Source of the DNA: Actinomadura hallensis
GTDB taxonomy: Bacteria > Actinomycetota > Actinomycetes > Streptosporangiales > Streptosporangiaceae
Assembly: GCF_006716765.1 (NCBI RefSeq)
Contig: NZ_VFPO01000001.1
Coordinates: 2,976,001 to 3,040,000, forward strand
Length of the DNA: 64,000 nt
Reading direction: 5' to 3'
Part shown: positions 8,940-19,130 of the stretch, piece after piece
Layout: each line of letters opens with the position of its first letter
Position numbering within the stretch: position 1 is the stretch's first letter
Made by a program: the position numbers and the translations under genes
Notes under the pieces: model-generated
Told to the model about the DNA's origin: nothing
The model's input: the letters and a program-made list of their open reading frames with translations, nothing else
Databases searched by the model: none

Positions 8940-10433
8940 TCACGGGCAGCTGTCCTGGAGGGACACCGGCTTGCCCGACGGCTTCGACGGCTCCGCTCCG
9001 CTCGGCTGGGACGGGCCCGTGCTCGGCGTCCCCGGGGACCGGCCGGTGCTCGCGGACGGGCTCGGAGAACCGGCCGGGGCGCCGCTCACCTGGCGGGGGT
9101 CGGTGCTGACCGCCTCGGCCGTGAGCCTGCGGATGAGGTCGAAGTCCGGGTTGCCGGTGTAGATCAGCGGCGGCACGAACTGCAGGCTGTTGATCTGCGC
9201 GCCGTTCTTCACCTCGTCCGACAGCTTCACCAGCGCGGGCAGCAGCTCCTGCGGGATGTCGGTCGACAGCGTGCGCTTGGCGGCCGCGGCGAGCTTGTCG
9301 AAGCTGGTCAGGACGGTTTGCGGGTCGGCCTGCTCGGCGATCGCGGCCAGCAGGCACTTCTGCCGGCCCATCCGGACGTAGTCGCTGCTGCCCGTCCGGG
9401 ACCGGCCGTACCAGAGCGCCTCCTTGCCCGTCAGCGTCCGGCGCCCGGGCTCCAGCACGGCGCCCTCCAGCCCGTACGGGATCGGCTGCTCGATGGTGAC
9501 CTCGACGCCGCCCATCGCGTCGATGATGTCGGCGAAGCCGAACATGTCGACCAGGATGTAGTAGTCGATCCGCAGGTCGAGTATCCCGGCGATGGTGGCC
9601 TTCAGCAGCTCGGGCCCCCGCTCGTTCTTCGGGACGCCCGGCACCACGTCGGGGTGGTCCTCGGCGTACTGGAACACCTCGTTCAGCAGGCCCGGCGTCT
9701 GCGGCCCGTCGCCGGTGAAGCCGTAGGGGAAGCGGTCGCGGGCCGGGCCCGGCGGCAGCTGGAAGCCCTCCAGGTTGCGGGGGAGGCTCAGCAGCACGGT
9801 GTCGCCGGTCCGGGTGTCGATGCTGGCCACCGTCATGCTGTCGGTGCGGACGCCGGAACGGTCCTCGGCGGCGTCGCCGCCGAGCAGCAGGATGTTGACG
9901 CGGTCCTGCCCGTCGAACGGGTCGTCGGCGTCGACCTGCTTGCCGTTCGTGCCGCCGCTGCGGAAGATGCTGGTCAGCGCGTCCCGGTAGACGTAGGTGC
10001 CGTGGGCGGACCAGGCCACCGGCACCGCGACGGCGAAGCACATCACGGCGACGGCGGCGGCGCCGGACACGTGCGCCACCGCGGACAGCCGCGGCGGGCG
10101 CAGCACCTGGTAGGAGCGGATCACGACGAAGACCCACACCACGCCGAGCGCCAGCAGCGCGACCGAGAGCCGCTCCAGGAGCTCGGGGCGGACGGCGAGG
10201 TGCAGCAGGTCCGAGCGGAAGAAGGTCGCGGCGGCACCCGCGGAGGCGAGCAGCCCGAGGTACAGGGCCAGCAGGAGCCCCCCGGCCAGACGCCGCCCGG
10301 CGACGATGTGGGCGACTCCCCAGACCAGGGCCGACGCGAGCGTCAGCGCGAGCGCGCGGGAGAGCCCCCCGGCGCCGCCGGAGGAGCGGTCCCCGTCTCC
10401 CTCCCGCATGCGCCGGCTCGCCGATCGACCCAT
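8940..10433 (-). CDS. LytR-CpsA-Psr (LCP) family cell-wall polymer ligase
   Basis: LCP proteins attach undecaprenyl-linked glycopolymers to peptidoglycan outside the membrane. This 497-residue member has several hydrophobic segments in the N-terminal third, then an LCP domain beginning NILLLGGDAAEDRSGVRTDS. It contains the conserved DSMTVASIDTRTG and LLSLPRNL blocks, DYYILVDMFGFADIIDAMGG, and the distal arginines in LWYGRSRTGSSDYVRMGRQK. The C-terminal tail is rich in Ser/Pro/Gly and ends with a lone cysteine (QDSCP). ATG at 10433 was preferred over the GTG at 10451 because GGAG sits five bases upstream. A paralogue lies directly upstream on the same strand. Confidence 0.9.
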   Translation of the reverse strand: MGRSASRRMREGDGDRSSGGAGGLSRALALTLASALVWGVAHIVAGRRLAGGLLLALYLGLLASAGAAATFFRSDLLHLAVRPELLERLSVALLALGVVWVFVVIRSYQVLRPPRLSAVAHVSGAAAVAVMCFAVAVPVAWSAHGTYVYRDALTSIFRSGGTNGKQVDADDPFDGQDRVNILLLGGDAAEDRSGVRTDSMTVASIDTRTGDTVLLSLPRNLEGFQLPPGPARDRFPYGFTGDGPQTPGLLNEVFQYAEDHPDVVPGVPKNERGPELLKATIAGILDLRIDYYILVDMFGFADIIDAMGGVEVTIEQPIPYGLEGAVLEPGRRTLTGKEALWYGRSRTGSSDYVRMGRQKCLLAAIAEQADPQTVLTSFDKLAAAAKRTLSTDIPQELLPALVKLSDEVKNGAQINSLQFVPPLIYTGNPDFDLIRRLTAEAVSTDPRQVSGAPAGSPSPSASTGRSPGTPSTGPSQPSGAEPSKPSGKPVSLQDSCP

Positions 10434-10541
10434 GTACGCTCCGATTCCCACCCACGGTGAAATAGGCCTGGCTCACCTTATGGACGCGCGGGACCGGTCA
10501 AAAGTTGCTCGGGAGCCGGCCGCGTGCGAGCGCGTGTGACC

Positions 10542-11999
10542 TCAGGTACAGCTGTTGCTCAGGATATGCAATCCGGAGGTCCCGTGGGAGCCCGACTCCG
10601 AGTCGCGGATCGCCTTGCCCGCCATACGCCTGATCTTGCCGTAGTCGGGGCGGCCGGTCGAGATGACGGGCGGGACGAACTGCAGGCTCGTGATCTCGGC
10701 GTTCCTGATCTTGGCCGCCAGGTCGACCAGCGGCGGCAGCAGCCGCCGCGGCACGTCGGTGCTCACCGATCTCTTGAAGACCCCGCTGAGGCGCTCGAAG
10801 CTGCGCAGCACGGTGAGCGGTCCCGCCTGGCGGGCGAGCGCCCATATCAGGCACTTCTGCCGGCTCATCCGGGCGTAGTCGCTGCTGCCCGTCCGCGACC
10901 GCCCGTACCAGAGGGCCTCCCGGCCGCTGAGCCTGCGGCAGCCGGGTTTCAGGACCCCCGCGGGCACCTGCTGCCGGGGGACGGGGATGGGTTTCGCCAC
11001 GCAGACCCGGACACCGCCGACCGCGTCCACGATCTGCCGGAAGCTGCGCATGTCGACCATCGCGTAGTACGGGACGGGTTGGCCGAGGATGTGGCCGACC
11101 GTCCGCTTCAGCAGTTCGGCGCCCGGATCGCGGACGCGCCCGCCGCCCGCGAGCACCTGAGGACGTTCCCGGCCGGTCTCATAGACGGCGTTCAGCAGCT
11201 CCTCGTCGGGAAACGCGACCCGCTTGCGGCCCGACCACACCGGCACGTTCTGCAGGTTGCGCGGCAGGCTCAGCAGCACCGTGTTCCCCGTCCTGGTGTC
11301 GATGCTGGCCAGCGTCATGCTGTCGGTGCGGATGCCGGGGCGGCCCACGTCGGCGTCGCCGCCGATCAGCAGCACGTTGAGGCGCGGGATGCGCGCCCAT
11401 GGATCGCCGCCGGGCGGGGCGCTCGGCCGGCCGGGCCGGGCGGCGGCGCCCGCTCCGCCCTCTTCGGCGAACGTGCCGGTGACCAGGTCGCGCTGCAGAC
11501 GGCCGAAGTGGGCGACGGTCACCGGCGGGACGACGGCCAGCAGGCACAGGACCGAGACGGCGGCGGCTCCGGCGAGCCGCAACGGCGGCGACAGGTCCTC
11601 CGGAACGAGGACGGCGTAGGAGTGGATGATCAGGGCCGCCCACAGCCCCGCGAGGACGACGGAGCCGACCGCCACGGCCAGCAGCCAGCCGGGACGCACC
11701 GACAGCTCCAGGACCAGGGACCGGCCGTGCCCCGCGGCGATCGCGACCGCCGTCAGCAGCACCGCCTGCACGCCGAGCAGCGCGGCGCCGAGCCGGACCC
11801 GTCCCGCCCGCAGGTGCGCGACGCCGGGCAGGACCGGTGACACCGCCGCGGCCAGCAGCGCCGCCGCCAGCCGCCGCGGCGCCGCGTCCCGCCGGGCGCG
11901 CCCGCCCGGCGGGACGTGCTCGTCGCGCTCGGTGTCCTTCAGCCGCGTCCCGCCCGGTGGCGCGGATGTCCGCTCCCCGGCCGGCCCCCCGTCGACCAT
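10542..11999 (-). CDS. LytR-CpsA-Psr (LCP) family cell-wall polymer ligase, second copy
   Basis: This is a 485-residue paralogue of the downstream LCP gene, with the same architecture: hydrophobic N-terminal third, then NVLLIGGDADVGRPGIRTDS, TLASIDTRTGNTVLLSLPRN, YYAMVDMRSFRQIVDAVGG and LWYGRSRTGSSDYARMSRQK. It should ligate cell-wall glycopolymers to peptidoglycan. Like its neighbour it ends in a short tail with one cysteine (SNSCT). ATG at 11999 follows a purine-rich AGGGGGCGG site. The two genes are ~110 bases apart and probably arose by tandem duplication. A small hairpin (GGGAC-N4-GTCCC) overlaps the leader just upstream. Confidence 0.9.
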   Translation of the reverse strand: MVDGGPAGERTSAPPGGTRLKDTERDEHVPPGGRARRDAAPRRLAAALLAAAVSPVLPGVAHLRAGRVRLGAALLGVQAVLLTAVAIAAGHGRSLVLELSVRPGWLLAVAVGSVVLAGLWAALIIHSYAVLVPEDLSPPLRLAGAAAVSVLCLLAVVPPVTVAHFGRLQRDLVTGTFAEEGGAGAAARPGRPSAPPGGDPWARIPRLNVLLIGGDADVGRPGIRTDSMTLASIDTRTGNTVLLSLPRNLQNVPVWSGRKRVAFPDEELLNAVYETGRERPQVLAGGGRVRDPGAELLKRTVGHILGQPVPYYAMVDMRSFRQIVDAVGGVRVCVAKPIPVPRQQVPAGVLKPGCRRLSGREALWYGRSRTGSSDYARMSRQKCLIWALARQAGPLTVLRSFERLSGVFKRSVSTDVPRRLLPPLVDLAAKIRNAEITSLQFVPPVISTGRPDYGKIRRMAGKAIRDSESGSHGTSGLHILSNSCT

Positions 12000-12115
12000 G
12001 GTCCGCCCCCTTCGGGACGCGAGTCCCCTTCTGCGTCCCCTTGATCAAGAGTGCGGGCGGGCGCGCCGAATGTCACGACATCTGGACGACGGCCGGGGCG
12101 GTGAGATCGGAAGAT

Positions 12116-13591
<1,476 letters not shown>

Positions 13592-13826
13592 TCACGCGTC
13601 CATTGTCCGCCATGCGGGGCGGTAGTGCGGCCGCGCCGCGTCGAGAGGTCCGCGGGGCGACCGGAGAAACCGTGCTCCGGGCCCCTGTGCAGGGGTGATG
13701 ACTCTGCGTCCCCGCGTGGCGACGGAACTATTCGTCATGGTCTTTTCGTGCCACTTCCCGGCGCCGACGAAGTGGGTCCCGAGTCGTGGCTGAAAACGGT
13801 GCAACGTAGGGCTTGGCTCTCTGTAA

Positions 13827-13846
13827 AGTTACCTCTTGACGTAACT
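13827..13846. promoter_or_regulatory. Candidate operator dyad upstream of guaB1
   Basis: AGTTAC and GTAACT form a perfect 6-base inverted repeat separated by eight bases. It lies in the ~700-base divergent gap between guaB1 and the Lrp-type regulator. No convincing gene was found in 13553-14255: the short open frames there are arginine/proline rich and overlap on both strands. The dyad could bind a regulator of guaB1; this is inference from symmetry only. Confidence 0.3.
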
Positions 13847-14163
13847 GCGCCCCCGATGCACTTTTCTTACATGTGCCTCACGCGGTCGGCGAAACCCGTC
13901 GTAGGGGCGCGACAGCAGAACACCGGGAGAAGCGCATGCAGGTCACGCACTTGGGCCCGGTCAGCCGCGCTCGCCCGCGCCGCGGGCCGCCCCGCCGGGG
14001 CGGCGCCCACCGCGGTGATGCCCGCCACCCCGCCCGGCCGCCGCCCGCCCGCCCCGCCGCCCGGCAGCGTTGTGCTCTCGCAACGGTTCACCCGGCGTCG
14101 GAAACGACGCCGCCGCGAACCCCGCGCAGACGCATCGACGGTCACCGGGCATGGCGAACACGA

Positions 14164-14212
14164 GCAAGATCAATATTTGACGTCATACCGTCCTGAAATG
14201 GAATGATCTTGC
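14164..14212. promoter_or_regulatory. Dyad and promoter-like region ahead of the tandem Lrp gene
   Basis: GCAAGATCA (14164-14172) and TGATCTTGC (14204-14212) are perfect 9-base inverted repeats with a 31-base spacer. Inside lies the 8-base palindrome TGACGTCA (14178-14185), overlapping a -35-like TTGACG (14177-14182). AATGAT at 14202-14207 could serve as a -10 with a long spacer. The geometry suggests autoregulation by the downstream Lrp/AsnC-type protein, whose family binds spaced dyads as multimers. Confidence 0.4.
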
Positions 14213-14255
14213 AGTCGCTGGCAAAACGATTCATTCGATGTCGAGGAGGACAGCC

Positions 14256-15170
14256 GTGCTGGATGCGGTCGACGCCGTGCTCGTCCGCGAGCTCCAGCGG
14301 GATGGCAGGGCGACGTTCCAGGCGCTCGCCGACCGCGTCGGGCTCTCCCGCACGGCGGTGCGGGCACGGGTGCAGCACCTTCTCGAGACCCGCGTCGTCC
14401 GCGTCGTCGGCATCGTGCACGCCGCCGTCGTCGGCGCCGAGGCGATCGGCCACGTCTCGGTCGCCGTGGACGGCTCGGCGCGCGAGGTGGCCGCGGCCAT
14501 CGCCGAACGCCCCGCCGTCAGCTTCACCGCCCTGACCGCGGGCCCGCACGACCTCGTCGCGCAGGTCCGGACCCGCGACGACGCCGCGCTCGCGGCCGAG
14601 GTGGACCACATCCGGTCCATCCCGGGGGTGCGCGCGGCCGAGGTCTTCCGGTCGGTGTCCACCGTGCGCGACAAGCACGCGGTGGTGCGCGAGCTCGGCG
14701 AGGTCAGCCTGGACGACATCGACTGGCGGCTCCTGCACGAGCTGCAGCGCGACGGGCGGGCCCCCTACACCCGTCTCGCGCACGTCATAGGGCTGTCCCA
14801 GGCGGCGACCCGGGCCCGGGTGGTCCGGCTCATGCGCTCGGGCGTCATCCAGGTCACCGGCCTGGCCGACCCGCTGGCCCTCGGCGCCGCCGAGCTCGGC
14901 GGGTTCGGGCTGGTGGTGGCCGGCGGGCTCCGGAAGGTCGCCGAGGCGGTCGCCGCGCAGGACGGCGTCCGCTACCTGGCGACGGGCTTCGGCCGCTACG
15001 ACATCGTCGGGCAGGCCGAGGCGACCTCCCGCAGCGGGCTGGTCGCCGTGCTGGACGCGATCCGCTCGGTGCCCGGCGTGACGGTCCGCGAGTCGTGGCA
15101 CCACCTCGACGTGGTCAAGGAGTGCTACGCCGTGGAGCTCCCCGACTACCCGCTCAACGGGTCGTCCTGA
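14256..15170 (+). CDS. Tandem-duplicated Lrp/AsnC-family transcriptional regulator
   Basis: The 304-residue protein contains two complete Lrp/AsnC units in one chain. The first winged-helix (ELQRDGRATFQALADRVGLS) is followed by an alpha-beta effector domain. The second (ELQRDGRAPYTRLAHVIGLS) is followed by a second effector domain. Usual Lrp proteins are about 150 residues, so this is an internal duplication that would act like a covalent dimer. GTG at 14256 is preferred over ATG at 14238 because AGGAGG at 14244-14249 sits six bases before it and would otherwise be inside the gene. The ligand is unknown. It has its own dyad-containing promoter region and ends before a strong bidirectional hairpin. 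Confidence 0.88.
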   Translation: MLDAVDAVLVRELQRDGRATFQALADRVGLSRTAVRARVQHLLETRVVRVVGIVHAAVVGAEAIGHVSVAVDGSAREVAAAIAERPAVSFTALTAGPHDLVAQVRTRDDAALAAEVDHIRSIPGVRAAEVFRSVSTVRDKHAVVRELGEVSLDDIDWRLLHELQRDGRAPYTRLAHVIGLSQAATRARVVRLMRSGVIQVTGLADPLALGAAELGGFGLVVAGGLRKVAEAVAAQDGVRYLATGFGRYDIVGQAEATSRSGLVAVLDAIRSVPGVTVRESWHHLDVVKECYAVELPDYPLNGSS

Positions 15171-15179
15171 CCGTGTTCC

Positions 15180-15211
15180 GTCCCGGCCGCGGCCCGCGCC
15201 GCGGCCGGGAC
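15180..15211. terminator. Bidirectional hairpin between convergent Lrp and LysR genes
   Basis: A perfect 14-base stem (arms 15180-15193 and 15198-15211) with a four-base loop CCGC lies between the stops of two convergent genes. There is no T-tract, which is usual for intrinsic terminators in very GC-rich actinomycetes. Confidence 0.7.
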
Positions 15212-15236
15212 GCCGGCCTCCGCGCCGGGGACGCGC

Positions 15237-16109
15237 TCAGTGGTCCTCGCGGGCCGTCTCCTTGGCGAACGCGAGGAAGTCGCGGGCGGCGGGCGAAAGC
15301 CTGCGGTGCGCGTGGACCAGCCCGATCATGCGGGTGAGCGGCGGCATGAACGACCGGACGGTCACGCCCTCGGTGTCCTCGATCTGGTTGCGGTACCACA
15401 GCAGGGACCCCATCCCGGCGCGGACCCAGCCGAGCCAGGAGGCGCGCTCGTCCGACTCCACCGCCGCCACGGGCGCGGCGCCGATGCGCCGCAGGATCGC
15501 GTCGATCTCGGCGCGCCGGGCGCTGCCGCGGGCGGGCAGCACGAGCCGCATCCCGTCCAGCGCCGCGGGCGGCACCGGCTCGCGGATCTGCAGCGCGGGC
15601 GGCGAGATCAGCACGACCTCCCGCTGCTCGAACGGGTGCGCCGACATGTCGCCGGGGACGGGCAGGTCGGCCAGCGCGAGGTCGGCGCGGCCCGCGCGCA
15701 GCGCCCCCGCGACCTGGTCGCGGTCGTCGCAGCGGACCACCCGCACCCGCACCGCCGGCTGGTCGCGGGCGAAGCGGGGGATGAGCCGCCCGGTCAGCTC
15801 CGGCTCCAGCGACGGTGTGACGGCGATGCGCAGGTCCGCGCCGCGCCCGTTGGCGCGGGACACCGACAGCGCCTCGATGGCCTCGACGGCGTCCAGCGCG
15901 ATGCGGGCCTCCCGGACGACCTGCTCGCCGATCGGGGTGAGGACGACGCCGCGCCCGGAACGCGCGAAGAGTTCGACGCCGAGCTCGCGCTCCAGCTCGC
16001 GGACGGCCCGCGAGAGCGCGGGCTGGGCCACGTAGAGAGCCTGGGCCGCCGACGTCATCGTGCCGTGGTCGGCGGTCGCCACGACATAGCGCAGCTGCCG
16101 CAGATTCAT
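15237..16109 (-). CDS. LysR-family transcriptional regulator
   Basis: This is a 290-residue regulator with an N-terminal winged helix (TSAAQALYVAQPALSRAVRE) and a C-terminal two-lobed effector domain. The start is placed at ATG 16109, giving the typical MNLRQLRYVV beginning; an upstream ATG at 16136 would add nine unlikely residues. It lies 124 bases downstream of a DHA2-type exporter gene on the same strand, so it may regulate that transporter. Neither effector nor operator is evident. Confidence 0.88.
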   Translation of the reverse strand: MNLRQLRYVVATADHGTMTSAAQALYVAQPALSRAVRELERELGVELFARSGRGVVLTPIGEQVVREARIALDAVEAIEALSVSRANGRGADLRIAVTPSLEPELTGRLIPRFARDQPAVRVRVVRCDDRDQVAGALRAGRADLALADLPVPGDMSAHPFEQREVVLISPPALQIREPVPPAALDGMRLVLPARGSARRAEIDAILRRIGAAPVAAVESDERASWLGWVRAGMGSLLWYRNQIEDTEGVTVRSFMPPLTRMIGLVHAHRRLSPAARDFLAFAKETAREDH

Positions 16110-16233
16110 GCCCTGACCGTATGACAACGAACCCATCGCGGCCTGGACATAGCCGGAATCGGACCGAAGATTCGGCCCCGGCCCGTCCCGCCCGGCCGGT
16201 CGCTCAGGGCCCGCCGGCCGCCGGAGGCGCAGG

Positions 16234-17838
16234 TCAGGGCCCGGAAGGAGGTCCGGACGGCGGCGGTTCAGGCGGCCCGCCCCCGCCGGGACCGGCCGGG
16301 ACGTTCCCCCGCTCGGGCTGCAGCTGCGGGGCGCCGACGCCGCACTGCCGCCGGCACTCCGGCTCCACCCGCTCCCCGGACGGGGTCCGCAGCGCGTCGT
16401 CGTCCACCGTCAGCAGGCTCAGCACCGCTCCGGCGGCCAGCAGCGCCGCGCACACCGTCATCGCGACCCCGAACCCCCGCGAGAACTCGGCGGGATCCCT
16501 GTAGGCGTCGCCGGTCAGGCCCGCCAGCGGCGGGACGGCCGCCACCGCCAGCAGCCCCGCCGTCCGCGCGACCGCGTTGTTGACGCCGCTCGCGACGCCC
16601 GCGTGCCGCACCTGCGCGGTGGCCAGCACCGTCGCGGTGAGCGGCGCGACCACCGCCGACAGCCCCAGCCCGAACACCACCACGGCGGGCAGCACGTCCC
16701 GCGCGTACGAGGCGCCCGCGCCGACCCGCGAGACCAGCAGCATCCCCCCGGCCGCGACCAGCAGCCCCGCCGTCATCGGCAGCCGCGGGCCGATCCGCTG
16801 CGCGAGCGCGCCCGCCCGGGCCGACAGCAGCAGCATCAGCACCGTGACCGGCAGCAGCGCCGACCCCGCCGCGACCGGCGAGAACCCGACCACGACCTGC
16901 AGGTTCAGCACGAACAGGAAGAACAGCACGCCCATCCCGCCGTACATGACGAACGTGACCGCGTTGACGGCGCTGAACTGCCGGGAGGCGAACACGTCCA
17001 GCGGCAGCATCGGCGCCGGGACCTCCCGGCCGCCCCGCGCGCCCGGCGCGCCGCCGGGCCGCCGGCCGGGCAGGGGCCGGCCCGCGCCGCGCGCCCGCTC
17101 GACCAGGACGAACGCGACGGCCGCCGCGGCGCCGACCACCGCGGCGACCGCCGGGCGGGCGCCACCGGACGCGACCTCGGTCAGCGCGTACGTCGTCCCC
17201 GCCAGCGCGAGCGCCGCGAGCGCCGCGCCGAGCACGTCGAAACGGCCGCGGGCGGCGGGGTCGGCGCTCTCGGGGACGTGCCGGGCCGCCACCGCCACCA
17301 CCACGGCGGCGAGCGGGACGTTCAGCAGGAACACCCAGCGCCATCCGGCCGCCTCCACCAGCCAGCCGCCCGCGAACGGCCCGGCGGCGCCCGCGATCCC
17401 GGCCAGCCCCGACCACGCGCCCACCGCGCGGGGACGGTCGTCGGCGGCGAACGACGCCTGGATGATCGCCAGCGAGCCGGGGGTCAGCAGCGCCCCGCCG
17501 ACGCCCTGCAGCGCCCGCGATACGATCAGCAGCTCGATGCTCGGGGCGAGGCCGCACAGCGCCGACGCGACCGCGAACCACACGACCCCGGTCAGGAAGA
17601 TCCTCCGGCGCCCGAACCGGTCGCCCAGCGCCCCGCCGAGCAGGATGAACCCGGCGAGCGTCAGCGTGTAGGCGTTCACCGTCCACTGGAGTCCGGCCAT
17701 GCCGGCGCCCAGGTCGCGCGCCAGCTCCGGCAGCGCGACGTTCACGACCGTGGCGTCGAGCATCGCCACGCCCGATCCGAGGACCGTCGCCAGCAGGATC
17801 CAGCGACCGGGCCCGGTTCCCAGCCGGACGTCCGCCAT
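16234..17838 (-). CDS. MFS drug/metabolite exporter (DHA2, EmrB/QacA type)
   Basis: This 534-residue membrane protein has about 14 hydrophobic segments. It carries hallmark motifs of DHA2 proton antiporters: motif A-like GDRFGRRRIFLTG after helix 2, LQWTVNAYTLTLAGFILLGG in helices 1-2, and the motif C-like GPFAGGWLVEA in helix 5. Such proteins export toxic compounds or secondary metabolites using the proton gradient. The hydrophilic loop in the middle (glycine/arginine-rich near 265-285) separates the two halves. ATG at 17838 is a clear start. A LysR gene follows on the same strand and may control it. Substrate is unknown. Confidence 0.9.
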   Translation of the reverse strand: MADVRLGTGPGRWILLATVLGSGVAMLDATVVNVALPELARDLGAGMAGLQWTVNAYTLTLAGFILLGGALGDRFGRRRIFLTGVVWFAVASALCGLAPSIELLIVSRALQGVGGALLTPGSLAIIQASFAADDRPRAVGAWSGLAGIAGAAGPFAGGWLVEAAGWRWVFLLNVPLAAVVVAVAARHVPESADPAARGRFDVLGAALAALALAGTTYALTEVASGGARPAVAAVVGAAAAVAFVLVERARGAGRPLPGRRPGGAPGARGGREVPAPMLPLDVFASRQFSAVNAVTFVMYGGMGVLFFLFVLNLQVVVGFSPVAAGSALLPVTVLMLLLSARAGALAQRIGPRLPMTAGLLVAAGGMLLVSRVGAGASYARDVLPAVVVFGLGLSAVVAPLTATVLATAQVRHAGVASGVNNAVARTAGLLAVAAVPPLAGLTGDAYRDPAEFSRGFGVAMTVCAALLAAGAVLSLLTVDDDALRTPSGERVEPECRRQCGVGAPQLQPERGNVPAGPGGGGPPEPPPSGPPSGP

Positions 17839-17918
17839 CAGGCGGCCGGCTCATCGGCGGCCATGCCCGCATGATTCCACGCCCGCCCCGGCTCACGCCT
17901 CCGCCGCGGGCGCGGGAA

Positions 17919-18965
17919 TCACCAGTGGTCGGGGCTGAACGGCTCGTCCTCCGGCCGCGCCGACCGCGACAGCAGCCGCAGGTCCGACTCGACCATCATC
18001 GTCACGAGCTCCTCGAACGACACGTCGGGCTCCCAGCCGAGCTGCTCGCGGGCCTTCTTCGGGTCGGCGCACAGCAGGTCGACCTCGGCGGGACGGGTGT
18101 AGCGGCCGTCCAGGACGACGTGGTCCTCCCAGTTCAGGCCCGCCGTGCTGAACGCGAACTCCACCAGCTCCCGCACCGAGTGCGTCTTGCCCGTCCCGAT
18201 GACGTAGTCCTCGGGGGAGTCCTGCGCCAGCATCATCCGCATCGCGCGGGCGTAGTCGCCCGCGTAGCCCCAGTCGCGCCGCGCGTCCAGGTTGCCGAGG
18301 CGCAGCTCGTCCGCCAGGCCCAGCTTGATGCGCGCGACCCCCAGCGACACCTTCCGCGTCACGAACTCGGCGCCGCGGCGCGGCGACTCGTGGTTGAACA
18401 GGATCCCGCTGACCGCGAACATCCCGTAGGACTCGCGGTAGTTCTGCGTGATGTAGTGGCCGTAGGTCTTGGCCACCCCGTACGGGCTGCGCGGGTGGAA
18501 CGGCGTCTTCTCGTTCTGCGGCGTCTCCCGCACCATCCCGAACATCTCCGACGAGGACGCCTGGTAGAAGCGGATCTGCTCGTGGCCCGGGGTGCGGGAC
18601 TGGCTGATGCCCGACACCACCCGGATCGCCTCGAGCATCCGCAGCACGCCCATGCCGGTCACCTCGGCGGTGAGCTCCGCCTGCTGCCACGACATCGGCA
18701 CGTAGGAGATCGCGCCCAGGTTGTAGACCTCGTCGGGCTGGACGCGCTCCACCGCCGATATCAGGCTGCCCTGGTCCAGCAGGTCCCCCGTCGTTATGTG
18801 CACGTCGCCAATGTGCTTGCGCAGCCGCGACACGTGGGGGTTCGCCTGCCCCCGCACCAGGCCCCAGACCTCGTATCCCAGCTCAAGCAGATGCTCGGCC
18901 AGGTACGAGCCGTCCTGTCCGGTGATGCCGGTGATGAGTGCTCGCCTGGTCAGCGGATCCTCCAT
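17919..18965 (-). CDS. gmd: GDP-mannose 4,6-dehydratase
   Basis: This 348-residue short-chain dehydrogenase/reductase-type enzyme converts GDP-mannose to GDP-4-keto-6-deoxymannose, the precursor of fucose, rhamnose and related deoxyhexoses. Recognisable features are the NAD(P)-binding ITGITGQDGSYLAEHLLELG, the catalytic tyrosine in SPYGVAKTYGH, QASSSEMFG, and RRDWGYAGDYARAMRMMLAQ typical of Gmd. ATG at 18965 gives the family N-terminus; the frame continues upstream without a better start. No GDP-fucose synthase or reductase gene lies beside it. It is divergent from the folP-like gene. Confidence 0.92.
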   Translation of the reverse strand: MEDPLTRRALITGITGQDGSYLAEHLLELGYEVWGLVRGQANPHVSRLRKHIGDVHITTGDLLDQGSLISAVERVQPDEVYNLGAISYVPMSWQQAELTAEVTGMGVLRMLEAIRVVSGISQSRTPGHEQIRFYQASSSEMFGMVRETPQNEKTPFHPRSPYGVAKTYGHYITQNYRESYGMFAVSGILFNHESPRRGAEFVTRKVSLGVARIKLGLADELRLGNLDARRDWGYAGDYARAMRMMLAQDSPEDYVIGTGKTHSVRELVEFAFSTAGLNWEDHVVLDGRYTRPAEVDLLCADPKKAREQLGWEPDVSFEELVTMMVESDLRLLSRSARPEDEPFSPDHW

Positions 18966-19064
18966 GGCTGAAAATAGGTCCGACTCGGGCCCACCACGGG
19001 AGAACCCCGCAACGAGCGTGAATAGGAGATTACCGACCACTCCGGTCCGGTGACGAGAGAGGGC

Positions 19065-19078
19065 TCGGTTTAGACCGA
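19065..19078. promoter_or_regulatory. Short dyad in the gmd/folP divergent region
   Basis: TCGGT and ACCGA are perfect inverted repeats around a TTAG loop, placed between the divergent gmd and folP-like genes. It may be an operator or a small leader hairpin; the arms are short, so chance occurrence in GC-rich DNA is possible. Confidence 0.25.
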
Positions 19079-19130
19079 ATTGACTTCTGGTTCGCTCCCG
19101 GACCGCCGATGTGCCACGGTGAACGACATC

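Noticed and set aside
13592..13804. 70-codon minus-strand ORF upstream of guaB1
   Set aside because: It has no ribosome-binding site or domain, and low coding character.
13873..14196. 107-codon plus-strand ORF before the Lrp gene
   Set aside because: The translation is Arg/Pro-rich, codon bias is unlike neighbours and competing minus-strand frames overlap it. Only the dyads in this region were kept.
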